This document shows, one piece after another, positions 24,813 to 33,654 of a DNA stretch of 64,000 nucleotides (within the stretch, counting starts at the first letter, position 1; each line of letters begins with the position of its first letter). Made by a program: the position numbers and the translations under genes. Source of the DNA: VXMO01 sp965205915 (lineage in GTDB: Bacteria > Chloroflexota > Dehalococcoidia > UBA6926); contig OZ242191.1 of assembly GCA_965205915.1 (NCBI GenBank), positions 1,674,001-1,738,000 on the forward strand, given 5' to 3'. The notes under the pieces were generated by a model. The model made no database searches and was not told where the DNA came from. It saw nothing but the letters and a program-made list of their open reading frames with translations.

Positions 24813-25844
24813 ATGGGAATTATGGATGGTCGCAACAGACTCGAAGAATTGGTACGACAGATGAGGGACGATATCGAGAAGGATGCAGCGCCTCGAGTAG
24901 AGAGGCTGACTGTTCGCCAGTTCTTAGCATGGTTCGGTTTCTATCGACGGAGCCGCTATAACCTAAGTTGGATGAGAGCTTGTTTGGAAGACAACCAGCT
25001 CCTTACGGAACCGGACTTTGAAGGCATTTGGATAGATGATCAAATACAGATTCGTCTCGACCCTCAGAATGGCGATGATGTAGTGGCCGAACAGCCTGCA
25101 CTGGATCCAACAATTCGAATCACGGCGATTGCTGCAGCTCACAGGAAACCTCATGCGCTTCCCCCGGACGCGACACTTACTCAGGCCCTTACCTTGATGA
25201 GGATGGATGGACTGGATCACCTGCTGATATCACACGAGACCTCAACCGAAAGGGGCACGAGCGACGTCAGAGGAGTCCTAACATGGCGTTCAGCTGCGCT
25301 CAAGGGCGCAGCTGACCAGAATGACGTAAGAGTCAATCACGTGATGGACATCAGCCGTCCAGAAATACGTATCGATGATCCGCTGTTCAGGGCAATGGAA
25401 CCAATCGCTAGATACGGCTTTGTGCTCGTTCGGGGAATTGACCAAACCATTACGGGCATCATAACTGCAAATGACTTCGCCCTCGAGTTCGACAGACTTG
25501 CTCGACCATTTCTGATGATTGGCGAAATTGAAGGTTATCTCCGAAAGCTAATCCGAGGGAGATTCACACCCGACGAACTAAAAGCCGTTATGCCCGAGTC
25601 AGCCATAGATGACCAAGTTGGTCCCGGTGACATGACTTTCGGCGGTTATGTGCGACTTCTAGAGCGTGAAGGTAACTGGAATCGTCTCGAACTGAAATAC
25701 GTAGATAGGGGTGAGTTCATCAAGCACTTAGATTGGCTCCGCACGAAGCGAAACGACATTATGCACTTTAATCCTGATGGCCTAGAACAGGAAGAGGCGA
25801 ACGAGATTGAACGGCTCACTGAGTTCTTTAGGAGTCTGAACTAG
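24813..25844 (+). CDS. CBS-domain protein with C-terminal HEPN-like domain
   Basis: A 343-residue accessory protein. Residues 30-80 form a small helical domain (LTVRQFLAWFGFYRRSR, ending in TEPDFEGIWIDDQIQI) found in front of CBS pairs. A CBS pair (about 105-228) could bind an adenine nucleotide (VNHVMDISRPEIRIDDP; GIITANDFALEF). The last 110 residues end with RNDIMH (Arg313-His318), an R-x4-H motif as in HEPN ribonucleases. A nucleotide-regulated RNase or toxin role is inference. GC looks lower than in its neighbours, suggesting transfer. GGGGGA stands before the ATG. Confidence 0.75.
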   Translation: MGIMDGRNRLEELVRQMRDDIEKDAAPRVERLTVRQFLAWFGFYRRSRYNLSWMRACLEDNQLLTEPDFEGIWIDDQIQIRLDPQNGDDVVAEQPALDPTIRITAIAAAHRKPHALPPDATLTQALTLMRMDGLDHLLISHETSTERGTSDVRGVLTWRSAALKGAADQNDVRVNHVMDISRPEIRIDDPLFRAMEPIARYGFVLVRGIDQTITGIITANDFALEFDRLARPFLMIGEIEGYLRKLIRGRFTPDELKAVMPESAIDDQVGPGDMTFGGYVRLLEREGNWNRLELKYVDRGEFIKHLDWLRTKRNDIMHFNPDGLEQEEANEIERLTEFFRSLN

Positions 25845-25933
25845 GTGCCCGAACACACCTCGCACTACTCAAGCACAATCTATGAATCAGCTATTCTAAG
25901 ACACTTTGTTTACGCCGCATGGGGGGACTTCAC

Positions 25934-26710
25934 ATGAGGCTTGAGGGAAAGACGGTATTGGTTTCGGGGGCTGGGCCGGGGATGGGCCGGGCGACGGCGG
26001 TTTTGTGCGCGCAGGAGGGGGCGACGGTGATCATCGTCGCGCGACGCGCCGAGCATTTGGAGGAGACGCTGGCGGTTATCAAGCGGCTTGGGACTCCGGC
26101 CGCTGAGGCGGCGCAGGCGATTACGGGCGACGTTTCAGACGGACCGGACTCGGAGCGGATCGTTCTTGCGGCGCGAGACGCCGGAGGCGGGCATCTCGAT
26201 GTTCTCTATAGCGGCGGGGGCGGTTTCTTTGACCCGTCCGTTACGTTGAGCGAGGTGGAGCCGAGTTTCTGGCGGCAGGCTATCGGCAACACGATGGAGG
26301 GGCCGTCCAACCTCGCCCGCGCCGCGCAGCCCGTGATGAAGCAACAGGGCGGCGGCTCCATCATCTTCATCACGGCAAGCGAGAGTGTGCAGCGGGGCTC
26401 AAACGTCGCATATGGCGCGGCGAAGGCGGGTGTCATCGGGCTGGCGCGCAACTTGGCGCGTGAGCTTTGGGAGGACAACATCCGCGTGAATGTCGTTGCG
26501 CCGGGGCTGATCCGCACGCGGCTTGGCGGGGATGCGGACGGCATTGAAATACCGGAGCAGGCGCTGGCAAGGACAGGACATGTGTCAGACGTCGCCCATG
26601 CAGCGCTGTATTTTGCGACTGACGAATCGGCGTGGGTTACGGGGCAGGTGCTATCAGTGGACGGTGGCGTGGACGCGGGCGGGCGCGGGCTGTGGGATTT
26701 GGAGCGGTAA
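25934..26710 (+). CDS. SDR-family oxidoreductase
   Basis: A classical short-chain dehydrogenase/reductase (258 aa). The NAD(P)-binding VSGAGPGMGRATAVLC is at about 10-25, the catalytic Ser region IIFITASES at about 142, and the catalytic Tyr-Lys in YGAAK. It ends with WVTGQVLSVDGGVDAG. The ATG at 25934 follows GGGGGGA. An Arg-rich Rossmann strand end (IIVARRAEHLEE) suggests NADPH. The substrate is unknown; a 3-hydroxyacyl-CoA or aromatic alcohol would fit the surrounding acyl-CoA genes. Confidence 0.88.
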   Translation: MRLEGKTVLVSGAGPGMGRATAVLCAQEGATVIIVARRAEHLEETLAVIKRLGTPAAEAAQAITGDVSDGPDSERIVLAARDAGGGHLDVLYSGGGGFFDPSVTLSEVEPSFWRQAIGNTMEGPSNLARAAQPVMKQQGGGSIIFITASESVQRGSNVAYGAAKAGVIGLARNLARELWEDNIRVNVVAPGLIRTRLGGDADGIEIPEQALARTGHVSDVAHAALYFATDESAWVTGQVLSVDGGVDAGGRGLWDLER

Positions 26711-26750
26711 GGGCTCCCGCAACGCCGCGTAATCCCAAGAGGATTCAGCA

Positions 26751-27509
26751 ATGACATCACTCAAACGCCTGACGCTAGCGCTCCTGCTCCTGACACTAGG
26801 CGCAGTCATTAGCTGTGCCGATGAGATTCCTGAGCCTGACTGGACCTATTCGGGCGACAGCGGCCCGGCCAATTGGTCATCACTTTCCGATGACTATGCG
26901 ACGTGTGGCGAGGGGCTACAACAATCGCCGGTGAACCTGATCGACTACGTACGAGAGGACGGGCCGCTACTTGAGTTTGAATACGACGGCGTTGTGGTCT
27001 CCGCCATGAACACCGGCCGGCAGGTCTCATTCATGTTTGATGACGACAACGAGCTGCAGATCGGGGAGGAGTCGTATCATCTGAAGTCCGCCCACCTGCA
27101 CGCGCCGGGTGAGCACGCGATTGACGGCTTTTTCCCCGCGGCTGAGTTGCACTTGGTCCATGCGGACGACGATGGCGCTCTGGCGGTGGTCGGTCTGATA
27201 TTCGTGCTGCGCTCGCAGAATCAGATGGTGCAAACGTTGTTGTCGGCCGCGCCGGACATGGGTGAGGAAGTCACCGAGGGACTACGTATCGAGGCGGAAA
27301 TGTTCGCCCCAACGCGAAGACCCTATCTCCACTATGAGGGCTCCAAGACGACTCCGCCGTGCGATGAATCAGTGGACTGGTACGTAATGACAGAGCCGCT
27401 ACCGATATGGGAGTCGCAGGTGAACGTTTTGCGAGAACTACACGGCGGACCGAACAGCCGTCCTGTGCAGCCGCGGCAGGGGCGGCACTTCAGCCTGATC
27501 GGCACGTAA
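26751..27509 (+). CDS. Alpha-type carbonic anhydrase, lipoprotein
   Basis: Interconverts CO2 and bicarbonate outside the cytoplasmic membrane (252 aa). The signal peptide ends with lipobox VISC (Cys22). The three zinc His are in HLHAPGEH (first two) and ELHLVH (third), and the fold markers QQSPVNLID, YEGSKTTPPC and WYVMTEPLPIW are intact. AGAGGA precedes the ATG. Alpha-class enzymes in bacteria are exported, as here. Possible roles are supplying bicarbonate for carboxylases or pH balance. Confidence 0.94.
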   Translation: MTSLKRLTLALLLLTLGAVISCADEIPEPDWTYSGDSGPANWSSLSDDYATCGEGLQQSPVNLIDYVREDGPLLEFEYDGVVVSAMNTGRQVSFMFDDDNELQIGEESYHLKSAHLHAPGEHAIDGFFPAAELHLVHADDDGALAVVGLIFVLRSQNQMVQTLLSAAPDMGEEVTEGLRIEAEMFAPTRRPYLHYEGSKTTPPCDESVDWYVMTEPLPIWESQVNVLRELHGGPNSRPVQPRQGRHFSLIGT

Positions 27510-27524
27510 TCGGGTCTATGGCGG

Positions 27525-27965
27525 CTACGGGTTTGCAAACGGGTCGCGGGTTGGGAGTTCGGGGAACAGGGTGAAGTCGCGATCTCGTGTGAGAAGGGCT
27601 TCGACGCCGTGGGCCATGCAGATTGCAGCAATTCGCGCATCGTGGATGACCCCTCCCCGAACACGGGGACGCTGAGCGAAGCGCCCGAGAATATCCATAA
27701 ATCCTTCGGTTTCACCCAACATACGGAGTGACGGGGAGGCTGCCCATACGGAAAGCTGTTGCCACGCCTGCTCCGGGGTTGACGCGCTTTCTCTCCATAT
27801 GCGTCGATTTGTAACGACACTCAAGAACTCATAGCAGCATGGCCAAGGAATTGCCCAGTCATCGTCACCTTCCGCCAGAGACTGAATTAGCGCAAAGGCT
27901 TCAGGATCATCCGTGGCTTCCCAGCGGTGGGCGTAGACGAGCAGGTTTGTATCAACAGCTATCAT
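27525..27965 (-). CDS. PIN-domain toxin (VapC-like)
   Basis: A 146-residue PIN-fold ribonuclease. The acidic residues of the active site are visible: MIAVDTNLLVYAHR (first Asp), a Glu in the CYEFLSVV helix, and LTRDRDFTLFPEL (last Asp pair). Its start overlaps the upstream antitoxin stop (ATGA), the usual order for vapBC. It would cleave RNA when freed from the antitoxin. Convergent with the carbonic anhydrase gene, 15 bases away. Confidence 0.88.
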   Translation of the reverse strand: MIAVDTNLLVYAHRWEATDDPEAFALIQSLAEGDDDWAIPWPCCYEFLSVVTNRRIWRESASTPEQAWQQLSVWAASPSLRMLGETEGFMDILGRFAQRPRVRGGVIHDARIAAICMAHGVEALLTRDRDFTLFPELPTRDPFANP

Positions 27966-28210
27966 TCATGCTCATCTTCACCGTAAATGATGTCCCGGAG
28001 TTCATCCCAGGAGTACTTCTCCAGCGGGAATTCCGCGTTGGGGTCTCCGACTCTCATATCCGGCAGGCGGTATGTATTCTTGATTGGCTCATCTGCGAGG
28101 GCTGCGCGCAAGCCCTCCTCAACGACTGACCGCAGAGTTCGCCCCTTTTTCCTCGCGTGCAGCTTTGCACGGCGTAAGAGTTCATCTTGAATTTCAAGCG
28201 TCGTCTTCAT
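27962..28210 (-). CDS. Ribbon-helix-helix antitoxin (VapB-like)
   Basis: About 82 residues: MKTTLEIQDELLRRAKLHARKKGRTLRSVVEEGLRAAL is a beta strand plus two helices of an RHH DNA-binding domain. The acidic tail (SWDELRDIIYGEDEHE) should wrap the PIN toxin. In-frame ATG codons at 28219, 28228 and 28246 are alternative starts; 28210 is chosen because it begins the RHH strand. It should repress its own promoter through the repeats at 28214-28243. Confidence 0.82.
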   Translation of the reverse strand: MKTTLEIQDELLRRAKLHARKKGRTLRSVVEEGLRAALADEPIKNTYRLPDMRVGDPNAEFPLEKYSWDELRDIIYGEDEHE

Positions 28211-28213
28211 ACG

Positions 28214-28243
28214 ACCCATATTACCCATATTCTCATACCCATA
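28214..28243 (-). promoter_or_regulatory. Iterated operator-like repeats before the antitoxin gene
   Basis: Three copies of ACCCATA (TATGGGT on the coding strand) begin at 28214, 28223 and 28237. Short direct repeats at this position are typical binding sites for RHH antitoxin dimers. Confidence 0.45.
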
Positions 28244-28297
28244 CAAGCCATATCCAACTCTGAAAGGCTGTCACGAGGCGGGATGGCCCCCGCCTTC

Positions 28298-29515
28298 GGA
28301 GACCTTTGCACAACCTTCTCTATCCAGTCCAAAATGGATAGAGCGTGGATGATGTGGGGGGGGGTGAGTGATGCATCGTCAAATGGGACAGCCGTCATTG
28401 GTGGATTCGTTGCTGCCGGGGACGCTTGGCAGGAATGAGCGTTTGGAGCGCATCGGGCGGGAGATCGAGTGGGGCGGATTCGATGCGCTGGTGGCAGACA
28501 TGTATTCGGCGCCGGAGGGACGGCCCAGCTACCCACCGTTGACGATGGTGAAGATCCTGCTGCTGCAGCAGTGGTACACCCTCTCGGACACCCTGATGGA
28601 GGAGGCGCTCGACGACCGTATTTCGTTCCGCCGTTTCGTGGGACTGGGGCTTGAGGACGACACGCCGGATTACTCGACGATCAGCCGATTTCGCACGGAG
28701 TTGGCACGGCGCGGCCTTGCGGAGACGCTCTTCCATGAACTGGGCAGGCAGTTGGAAAAGCGGGGTCTGTTCGTCAAGGAGGGGACATTGATGGACGCCA
28801 CGCTGGTGGAGGCGCAGGTCAAACGCCCGCCGATGAGCGCAGGGCCCGGCGCGAAGAGCACGCGGGACCCCGATGCGGATTGGAGCCGGACGGGGCGCGG
28901 ATCACGGACACACTTCGGCTACAAGGCGCATATCGGGGTAGATGCAGGAACCGGCCTGGTGCGCATGGCGGTATTGACGCCCGCCAAGGTGTATGAGAGC
29001 GAGGTGGCGGACGAGTTGATCAGTGGAGATGAGCGGGCGGTGTATGGAGATCGCGCCTATGAATCACGGGAGCGGCGTCAGCGGCTTCGGGCCATGGGGA
29101 TCAAGGACAGAATCATGCATCGGGCAAACAAGCATCATCCCACGTTGCCGCCTCGACTCCAGTTACGGAATGACCTGATTGCGCCACGGCGATCCCTGGT
29201 CGAGAAGGTCTTCGGGACACTGAAACGCAGCTACGGCTACAGTCGTGTCCGGTACAGAGGATTGCAACGCAACACCGTGGAAATGTACCTCAAACTGATG
29301 GCCTACAACCTCAGGAAGTACATCCGCTTGACCCATCAGGCTATCTGACCGGACATGACCCCGAAGTCCGACGGCCAGACGCTGCCACACTCCCCGAAAA
29401 CGGCTCCGCCTCCCAATCACACGCCACAGAATGCCGCACAAGGGACTTGCAGGCGCTCTCCATCGCGACCTGTGTCCCAACGTCAGACGCCAACACGGTT
29501 ACTCAAAGGTCTCCT
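28298..29515 (+). mobile_element. IS5-family insertion sequence, intact
   Basis: Terminal inverted repeats are GGAGACCTTTGCACAACC (28298-28315) and, reversed at 29497-29514, GGAGACCTTTGAGTAACC (15 of 18 match). One transposase gene lies between. The flanking TTC at 28295-28297 and 29516-29518 looks like a 3-base target duplication. Removing the element restores CCCGCC-TTC-GCGGGAATGACGG, the family-2 dispersed hairpin, so it landed in the hairpin loop. The 165 bases after the transposase stop hold no gene. Confidence 0.85.
28368..29348 (+). CDS. IS5-family transposase
   Basis: A 326-residue DDE transposase. The N-terminal helical region includes RPSYPPLTMVKILLLQQWYTLSD and DTPDYSTISRFR. Catalytic residues are Asp in EGTLMDATLVEA, Asp in AVYGDRAYES and Glu in LVEKVFGTLKRSYGYSR, with the Y-x2-R-x3-E-x6-K pattern typical of IS4/IS5 groups. 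No frameshift or stop interrupts it and both ends of the element are present, so it may be mobile. ATG 28383 is an alternative start. Confidence 0.93.
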   Translation: MMHRQMGQPSLVDSLLPGTLGRNERLERIGREIEWGGFDALVADMYSAPEGRPSYPPLTMVKILLLQQWYTLSDTLMEEALDDRISFRRFVGLGLEDDTPDYSTISRFRTELARRGLAETLFHELGRQLEKRGLFVKEGTLMDATLVEAQVKRPPMSAGPGAKSTRDPDADWSRTGRGSRTHFGYKAHIGVDAGTGLVRMAVLTPAKVYESEVADELISGDERAVYGDRAYESRERRQRLRAMGIKDRIMHRANKHHPTLPPRLQLRNDLIAPRRSLVEKVFGTLKRSYGYSRVRYRGLQRNTVEMYLKLMAYNLRKYIRLTHQAI

Positions 29516-29578
29516 TTCGCGGGAATGACGGGTGGGGGATTCGGGTGAGGGCGCGGGGGGGGGAGGAATAGTTCTCTG

Positions 29579-29604
29579 GATTCCTCGCTGTGCTCGGAAT
29601 GACA
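29579..29604. repeat. Dispersed hairpin repeat, family 1
   Basis: GATTCCTCGCTGTGCTCGGA continuing ATGACA. It sits in the 435-base gap between the transposase and the first CoA-transferase, which otherwise holds the IS end and a family-2 repeat. Confidence 0.75.
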
Positions 29605-29645
29605 GTGGGAATGCGTTACCAGGTTAGGTTGCACTCCTAGCTTAA

Positions 29646-29672
29646 GATTCCCGCGTTCGCGGGAATGACGGG
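29646..29672. repeat. Dispersed hairpin repeat, family 2
   Basis: GATTCCCGCGTTCGCGGGAA continuing TGACGGG, an 8-base stem around a short loop, the same family as 12751-12775 and the copy split by the IS element. Confidence 0.75.
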
Positions 29673-29784
29673 CGGGGGATTCGGGTGGCGGGCGCGGGGG
29701 ATACGAGTGGGGGCGGGGTTGGCGCACTTTCGCGGCTCGGCGCTAAGTGCCATAATGCGGCATTCATTGGGGAGGATTGGTGGC

Positions 29785-31044
29785 ATGTCTATGGCAAGCC
29801 AACAGCAGGGAGAGCGGCAGGACGCGGTCGTCTTGCCATTGTCCGGCGTGCGAGTGATCGATCTCACGTGGCACGCGGCGGGGCCTTTTGGCACGCGGCG
29901 TCTTGCGGACTACGGGGCCGATGTCATCAAGATTGAGCGCCCCGGTGTCGGTGATCCGGCGCGGGATATGCCGCCTTTCTATAAGGACGTGCCCGGACTT
30001 GAACGCAGCGGGCTCTTCATGTACGCCAACCTCGGCAAACGCTCCATGACCCTGGATCTGAAATCGGAGCGCGGGCGGCAGATCGTTCTTGACCTTGTGA
30101 AAGACGCGGACGTGCTCGTGGAGAGTTTTCGGCCACGCGTCATGCCGGCGCTGGGGCTGGATTACGACACGCTCAAGGCCGTTAACCCGCGCCTCATGAT
30201 GACCTCCATCAGCAACTACGGGCAGACCGGCCCCTATCGGGACTGGGAGGCGACGGAGATTACGACGTACGCGATGGGCGGCGCGATGATCAATACCGGC
30301 CACCCTGAGCGAGAGCCGCTGCATTTCGGCGGACACGTTGCGGCGTTTCAGGTCGGGGCGGTCGCAGCGGCGGCGACGGCAATGCACCTGCTTAGTTTCG
30401 ACTCAGCCGGTGAGGGCGATCACCTGGACGTTGGCGCGTTTCCTGTTTGGATGGGCGCAATTGACCGTCGGCAAAGCTACCTGATGGGGTATCAGTACGG
30501 TGGCGGGAACTCGACGCGCCCATGGCCGGCTGCCGCTATCGGTTCCGGGACGTGGATCTGCCAGGACGGGTATTTTATGACGACGGCGGGGCCTGCGATG
30601 GTTCCACGCATGATGCAGATGGTAGGGATGGGCGATTTGCTGTCCACGCCCGAGTGGTCCACACCCCTCGCGCGCTCTAATCCCGACAGGATGGATGAGG
30701 CGAACGCGGTTATCGTGCCGTGGATGCTGGAGCGCACGAAGAAGGAGGTGAGAGCCGCGTGCCAGGAATATGGCGTGCTTGGCGGGCCCATCAATTCATT
30801 CGACGACCTCTACAACGATGAGCATCTACAGCACCGCGAATTTTTTCAGATGATCGACCATCCCACGACCGGGCCAATCGCCTACCCCGGCTACCACGTC
30901 AAGCTGCACTTTGAGGATGGCAGTGGCCTGCCGGCGCGTGGACGCGCGCCACTGCTCGGTGAGCACACGGATGAGATTCTTGGCGGCGTCCTAAACCTTA
31001 GCGATGGCGAGATTGCCGATCTGAGAGCGCAGGGGGTGGTGTAG
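29785..31044 (+). CDS. Family III CoA-transferase, A-type (catalytic Asp missing)
   Basis: A CaiB/BaiF-type protein (419 aa): LSGVRVIDLTWHAAGPFGTRRLADYGADVIKIERP at the N-terminus and GEGDHLDVGAF in the middle. Family III enzymes carry the CoA thioester on an Asp seven residues or so after the small-domain loop. By eye alignment that position is Ala187 (HVAAFQVGA), so this subunit probably cannot catalyse transfer alone. It is followed after two bases by a B-type partner. GGGGAGG precedes ATG 29785 by about ten bases. First gene of a four-gene A-B-A'-B' operon. A heteromer like BbsEF is inferred. Confidence 0.85.
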   Translation: MSMASQQQGERQDAVVLPLSGVRVIDLTWHAAGPFGTRRLADYGADVIKIERPGVGDPARDMPPFYKDVPGLERSGLFMYANLGKRSMTLDLKSERGRQIVLDLVKDADVLVESFRPRVMPALGLDYDTLKAVNPRLMMTSISNYGQTGPYRDWEATEITTYAMGGAMINTGHPEREPLHFGGHVAAFQVGAVAAAATAMHLLSFDSAGEGDHLDVGAFPVWMGAIDRRQSYLMGYQYGGGNSTRPWPAAAIGSGTWICQDGYFMTTAGPAMVPRMMQMVGMGDLLSTPEWSTPLARSNPDRMDEANAVIVPWMLERTKKEVRAACQEYGVLGGPINSFDDLYNDEHLQHREFFQMIDHPTTGPIAYPGYHVKLHFEDGSGLPARGRAPLLGEHTDEILGGVLNLSDGEIADLRAQGVV

Positions 31045-31046
31045 GT

Positions 31047-32366
31047 ATGGTCAGCACCGGATCACGTCGGCTACCCCTTGAGGGTGTGCGTATTCTCGAT
31101 CTCACTGTCGTTTGGGCTGGGCCATATGGAACGCAGATGTTGGCCGATTGGGGCGCGGAGGTCATTCGCATCGAGTCCATCAAGCATTTTCCGCCCACGA
31201 CACGGGGCATGATTCCCCGGCCGGATAAGGGTATGCCGTCGCTGGGCGGGGGTTCCGCGCAGTTCCCGAACAACGATCCCGGCGAGCGACCATGGAATCG
31301 GTGGGCATCTTTCAATGCCCATGCTCGCAATAAGCGCAGCATTACTGTCGACCTGCGCAAGCCGGAGGGTCAGGAGGTTCTTGACCGGCTCATTCGCATG
31401 TCGGACGGCATCATGGAGAACAATGTTCCAATCAGCATGGAGCGCGTGAACATTACGTGGGAACGCGTCCATGAGATCAACCCGCGCGCAATTATGATTC
31501 GCCAACCCGCCTTTGGTATCGACGGGCCGTACAAGAACTACCGCACCTTTGGCAGCCACATGGCGGCGGTCGTTGGCCACTACTCTTTCATGGGCTATCA
31601 GGGCGAGGATCCGAGTATGACGGGGAACACGTTGACGGCGGACGCGGCGGGTGGCGCGGCGGGCGCGTTGGCGTTTGCAGCCGGGCTGCGCCACCGAGAC
31701 AAGACCGGTGAGGGCCTGTTCATTGAACTCGCAACTGCCGAGAACTTTATGACGTACCTCGGCGATCAGTTCATGGACTATTCGATGAACGGACGCGCCG
31801 CCGAGCACCAGGGTAATCGCGATACCCAATATGCGCCGCAGGGTGTTTATCCGTGCATGGGCGACGACCGCTGGATCGCCATCAGCGTGCAATCCGATGA
31901 GGTATGGCGCGCGCTGACGGAGAAGGTGATGGAGCGCCCGGACCTTGCCTCAGACGCGAGGTATGCGACTCTCGCGGGCCGGCAGGAGAATCATGACGAA
32001 CTGGACGCCGAGTTGATCGGCTGGACGGTTATGCAAGACTCCGTTGAGGCAATGAACATCCTGCAGGCACATGGCATTGCCGCGGGCGCAGTGATGGCCG
32101 AGTCGGACGCCTTCGCTGACCCACACCTGGATTCGATTGGCTTCTGGGAAGAGTTGACGGCCGTGGAGGTCGGAACCCACCTCTACACCGGCGGGCTGTG
32201 GACGGCAAAGAATACACCGCGCAGGCATCGCTGGGGTCCGCCTCGCCTGGGTGAGGACAACGAATACGTGTACAAGGAGTTGCTCGGATTCTCAGACGCC
32301 GACTACGCCGAGTACGAGGCGGCCGGGCATATTGGCATGGACTATGACCTCGATCCGGCAGACTAG
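31047..32366 (+). CDS. Family III CoA-transferase, B-type (catalytic Asp199)
   Basis: A 439-residue CaiB/BaiF protein: GVRILDLTVVWAGPYGTQMLADWGAEVIRIES and FNAHARNKRSITVDLRKPEG. The presumed catalytic Asp199 is present in LTADAAGGAAGAL, 21 residues before the KTGEG turn, as in formyl-CoA transferase. The start is two bases after the A-type stop, so the two are translationally linked. Its paralog is at 33655-35007. A likely role is activating an organic acid with CoA from a donor such as succinyl-CoA; the substrate is unknown. Confidence 0.87.
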   Translation: MVSTGSRRLPLEGVRILDLTVVWAGPYGTQMLADWGAEVIRIESIKHFPPTTRGMIPRPDKGMPSLGGGSAQFPNNDPGERPWNRWASFNAHARNKRSITVDLRKPEGQEVLDRLIRMSDGIMENNVPISMERVNITWERVHEINPRAIMIRQPAFGIDGPYKNYRTFGSHMAAVVGHYSFMGYQGEDPSMTGNTLTADAAGGAAGALAFAAGLRHRDKTGEGLFIELATAENFMTYLGDQFMDYSMNGRAAEHQGNRDTQYAPQGVYPCMGDDRWIAISVQSDEVWRALTEKVMERPDLASDARYATLAGRQENHDELDAELIGWTVMQDSVEAMNILQAHGIAAGAVMAESDAFADPHLDSIGFWEELTAVEVGTHLYTGGLWTAKNTPRRHRWGPPRLGEDNEYVYKELLGFSDADYAEYEAAGHIGMDYDLDPAD

Positions 32367-32405
32367 CCGGTCGTTCGTGGAACGGCAAAAGACGGGAGAT
32401 TACGT

Positions 32406-33638
32406 ATGACGACACCCGCAGCGCCAATCATGCCGCTGGATGACATTCGGATTATCGATCTGACGCACATGACGTCCGGCCCATTTGGGACGCGCATCCT
32501 CGGCGACTACGGCGCGGACGTCATCAAGATCGAACGGCCCGTTACCGGCGATCCGACTCGCTCCATGCCGCCGTTCTACAAGGACGAGCCGGGTCTGGAG
32601 CGCAGCGGTCTGTTTCTCTTTCTGAATACGAATAAGCGCTCCGTCACGCTGGACCTCAAATCTGAACGCGGACGGGACATTCTGCGTGACCTGGTTAAGG
32701 GCGCGCAGATTGTCGTTGAGAGTTTTTCTCCGGGCACGTTGGATGCGCTCGGGTTGGGCTACGAGGATTTGAAGAAGATCAATCCCAAGTTGGTGATGAC
32801 GTCGGTGAGCAACTACGGGCAGAACGGGCCATACCGCGACTATCTCGGCATCGAGATGAACCTGTACGCGATGGGCGGCAGCATGATCAGCGCCGGTGAC
32901 GTCGACAATGAGCCGCTCAAGACGGCGGGGCGGATAGTCAGCTATCACGCGGGATACGTCGCCGCGCTCGCATCCGCTATGGGCCTGTTCCAGGTGGAGT
33001 TCCGCGACGCTGACGGCGATTACATGGACGTGAGCATCTTTGAGACGGCCATGCACTCCATCGATATGCGCCTCGGGCGGATGATGGGCTATCAGTACAC
33101 GGGCCACCTGGCGACGCGGCCCTCACGCGCGGCGGCGGTAGGCGGCGGCGTCCACCCCTGCTCTGACGGCTATTTCCTGATGACAGGCGGCCCACGATTT
33201 ATTCCTAACATCATTCAGATGATCGGCATGGAGGAGTTGCTGGAGCAGCCGGAGTGGGGCACGACGGAGGGGCGCGCTAATCCGGACCGCATTGATGAGT
33301 TTCTGCCGCACATCATCCCGTGGACGCTGGAGCGCACAAAGGAAGAGGTGCGGCAGGCCTGCGAGGCTTTCGCGGTGCTTGGTGGGCCGCTCAACACAAT
33401 CGAAGACCTGATCAACAATGAGCAGTTCGTTGCGCGCAATTATTTCCAGGAGATCGACCATCCTGAGACGGGGCCGATCAAGTATCCGGGCTTTCACAAC
33501 AAGTTGTACCGCGAGGGGGCTGAGATGCCGGCGCGTCGGCGCGCCCCCCTGCTAGGCGAGCACACGGACGAGGTGCTCGGGGAGCTGGGGCTGAGCGCAG
33601 AGGATGTGGCGGCGCTGCGTAAGGATGGGGTTGTGTAG
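32406..33638 (+). CDS. Family III CoA-transferase, A'-type (catalytic Asp missing)
   Basis: A 410-residue paralog of the first gene: LDDIRIIDLTHMTSGPFGTRILGDYGADVIKIERP, MPPFYKDEPGLERSGLFLF and the same C-terminal RRAPLLGEHTDEVLGELGL. The catalytic Asp position aligns with Ser179 (RIVSYHAGY). GGGAG lies nine bases before the ATG. It lies 39 bases after the B gene and 16 bases before the B' gene, repeating the A-B order. Confidence 0.85.
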   Translation: MTTPAAPIMPLDDIRIIDLTHMTSGPFGTRILGDYGADVIKIERPVTGDPTRSMPPFYKDEPGLERSGLFLFLNTNKRSVTLDLKSERGRDILRDLVKGAQIVVESFSPGTLDALGLGYEDLKKINPKLVMTSVSNYGQNGPYRDYLGIEMNLYAMGGSMISAGDVDNEPLKTAGRIVSYHAGYVAALASAMGLFQVEFRDADGDYMDVSIFETAMHSIDMRLGRMMGYQYTGHLATRPSRAAAVGGGVHPCSDGYFLMTGGPRFIPNIIQMIGMEELLEQPEWGTTEGRANPDRIDEFLPHIIPWTLERTKEEVRQACEAFAVLGGPLNTIEDLINNEQFVARNYFQEIDHPETGPIKYPGFHNKLYREGAEMPARRRAPLLGEHTDEVLGELGLSAEDVAALRKDGVV

Positions 33639-33654
33639 GAATGGAGCACCAACA

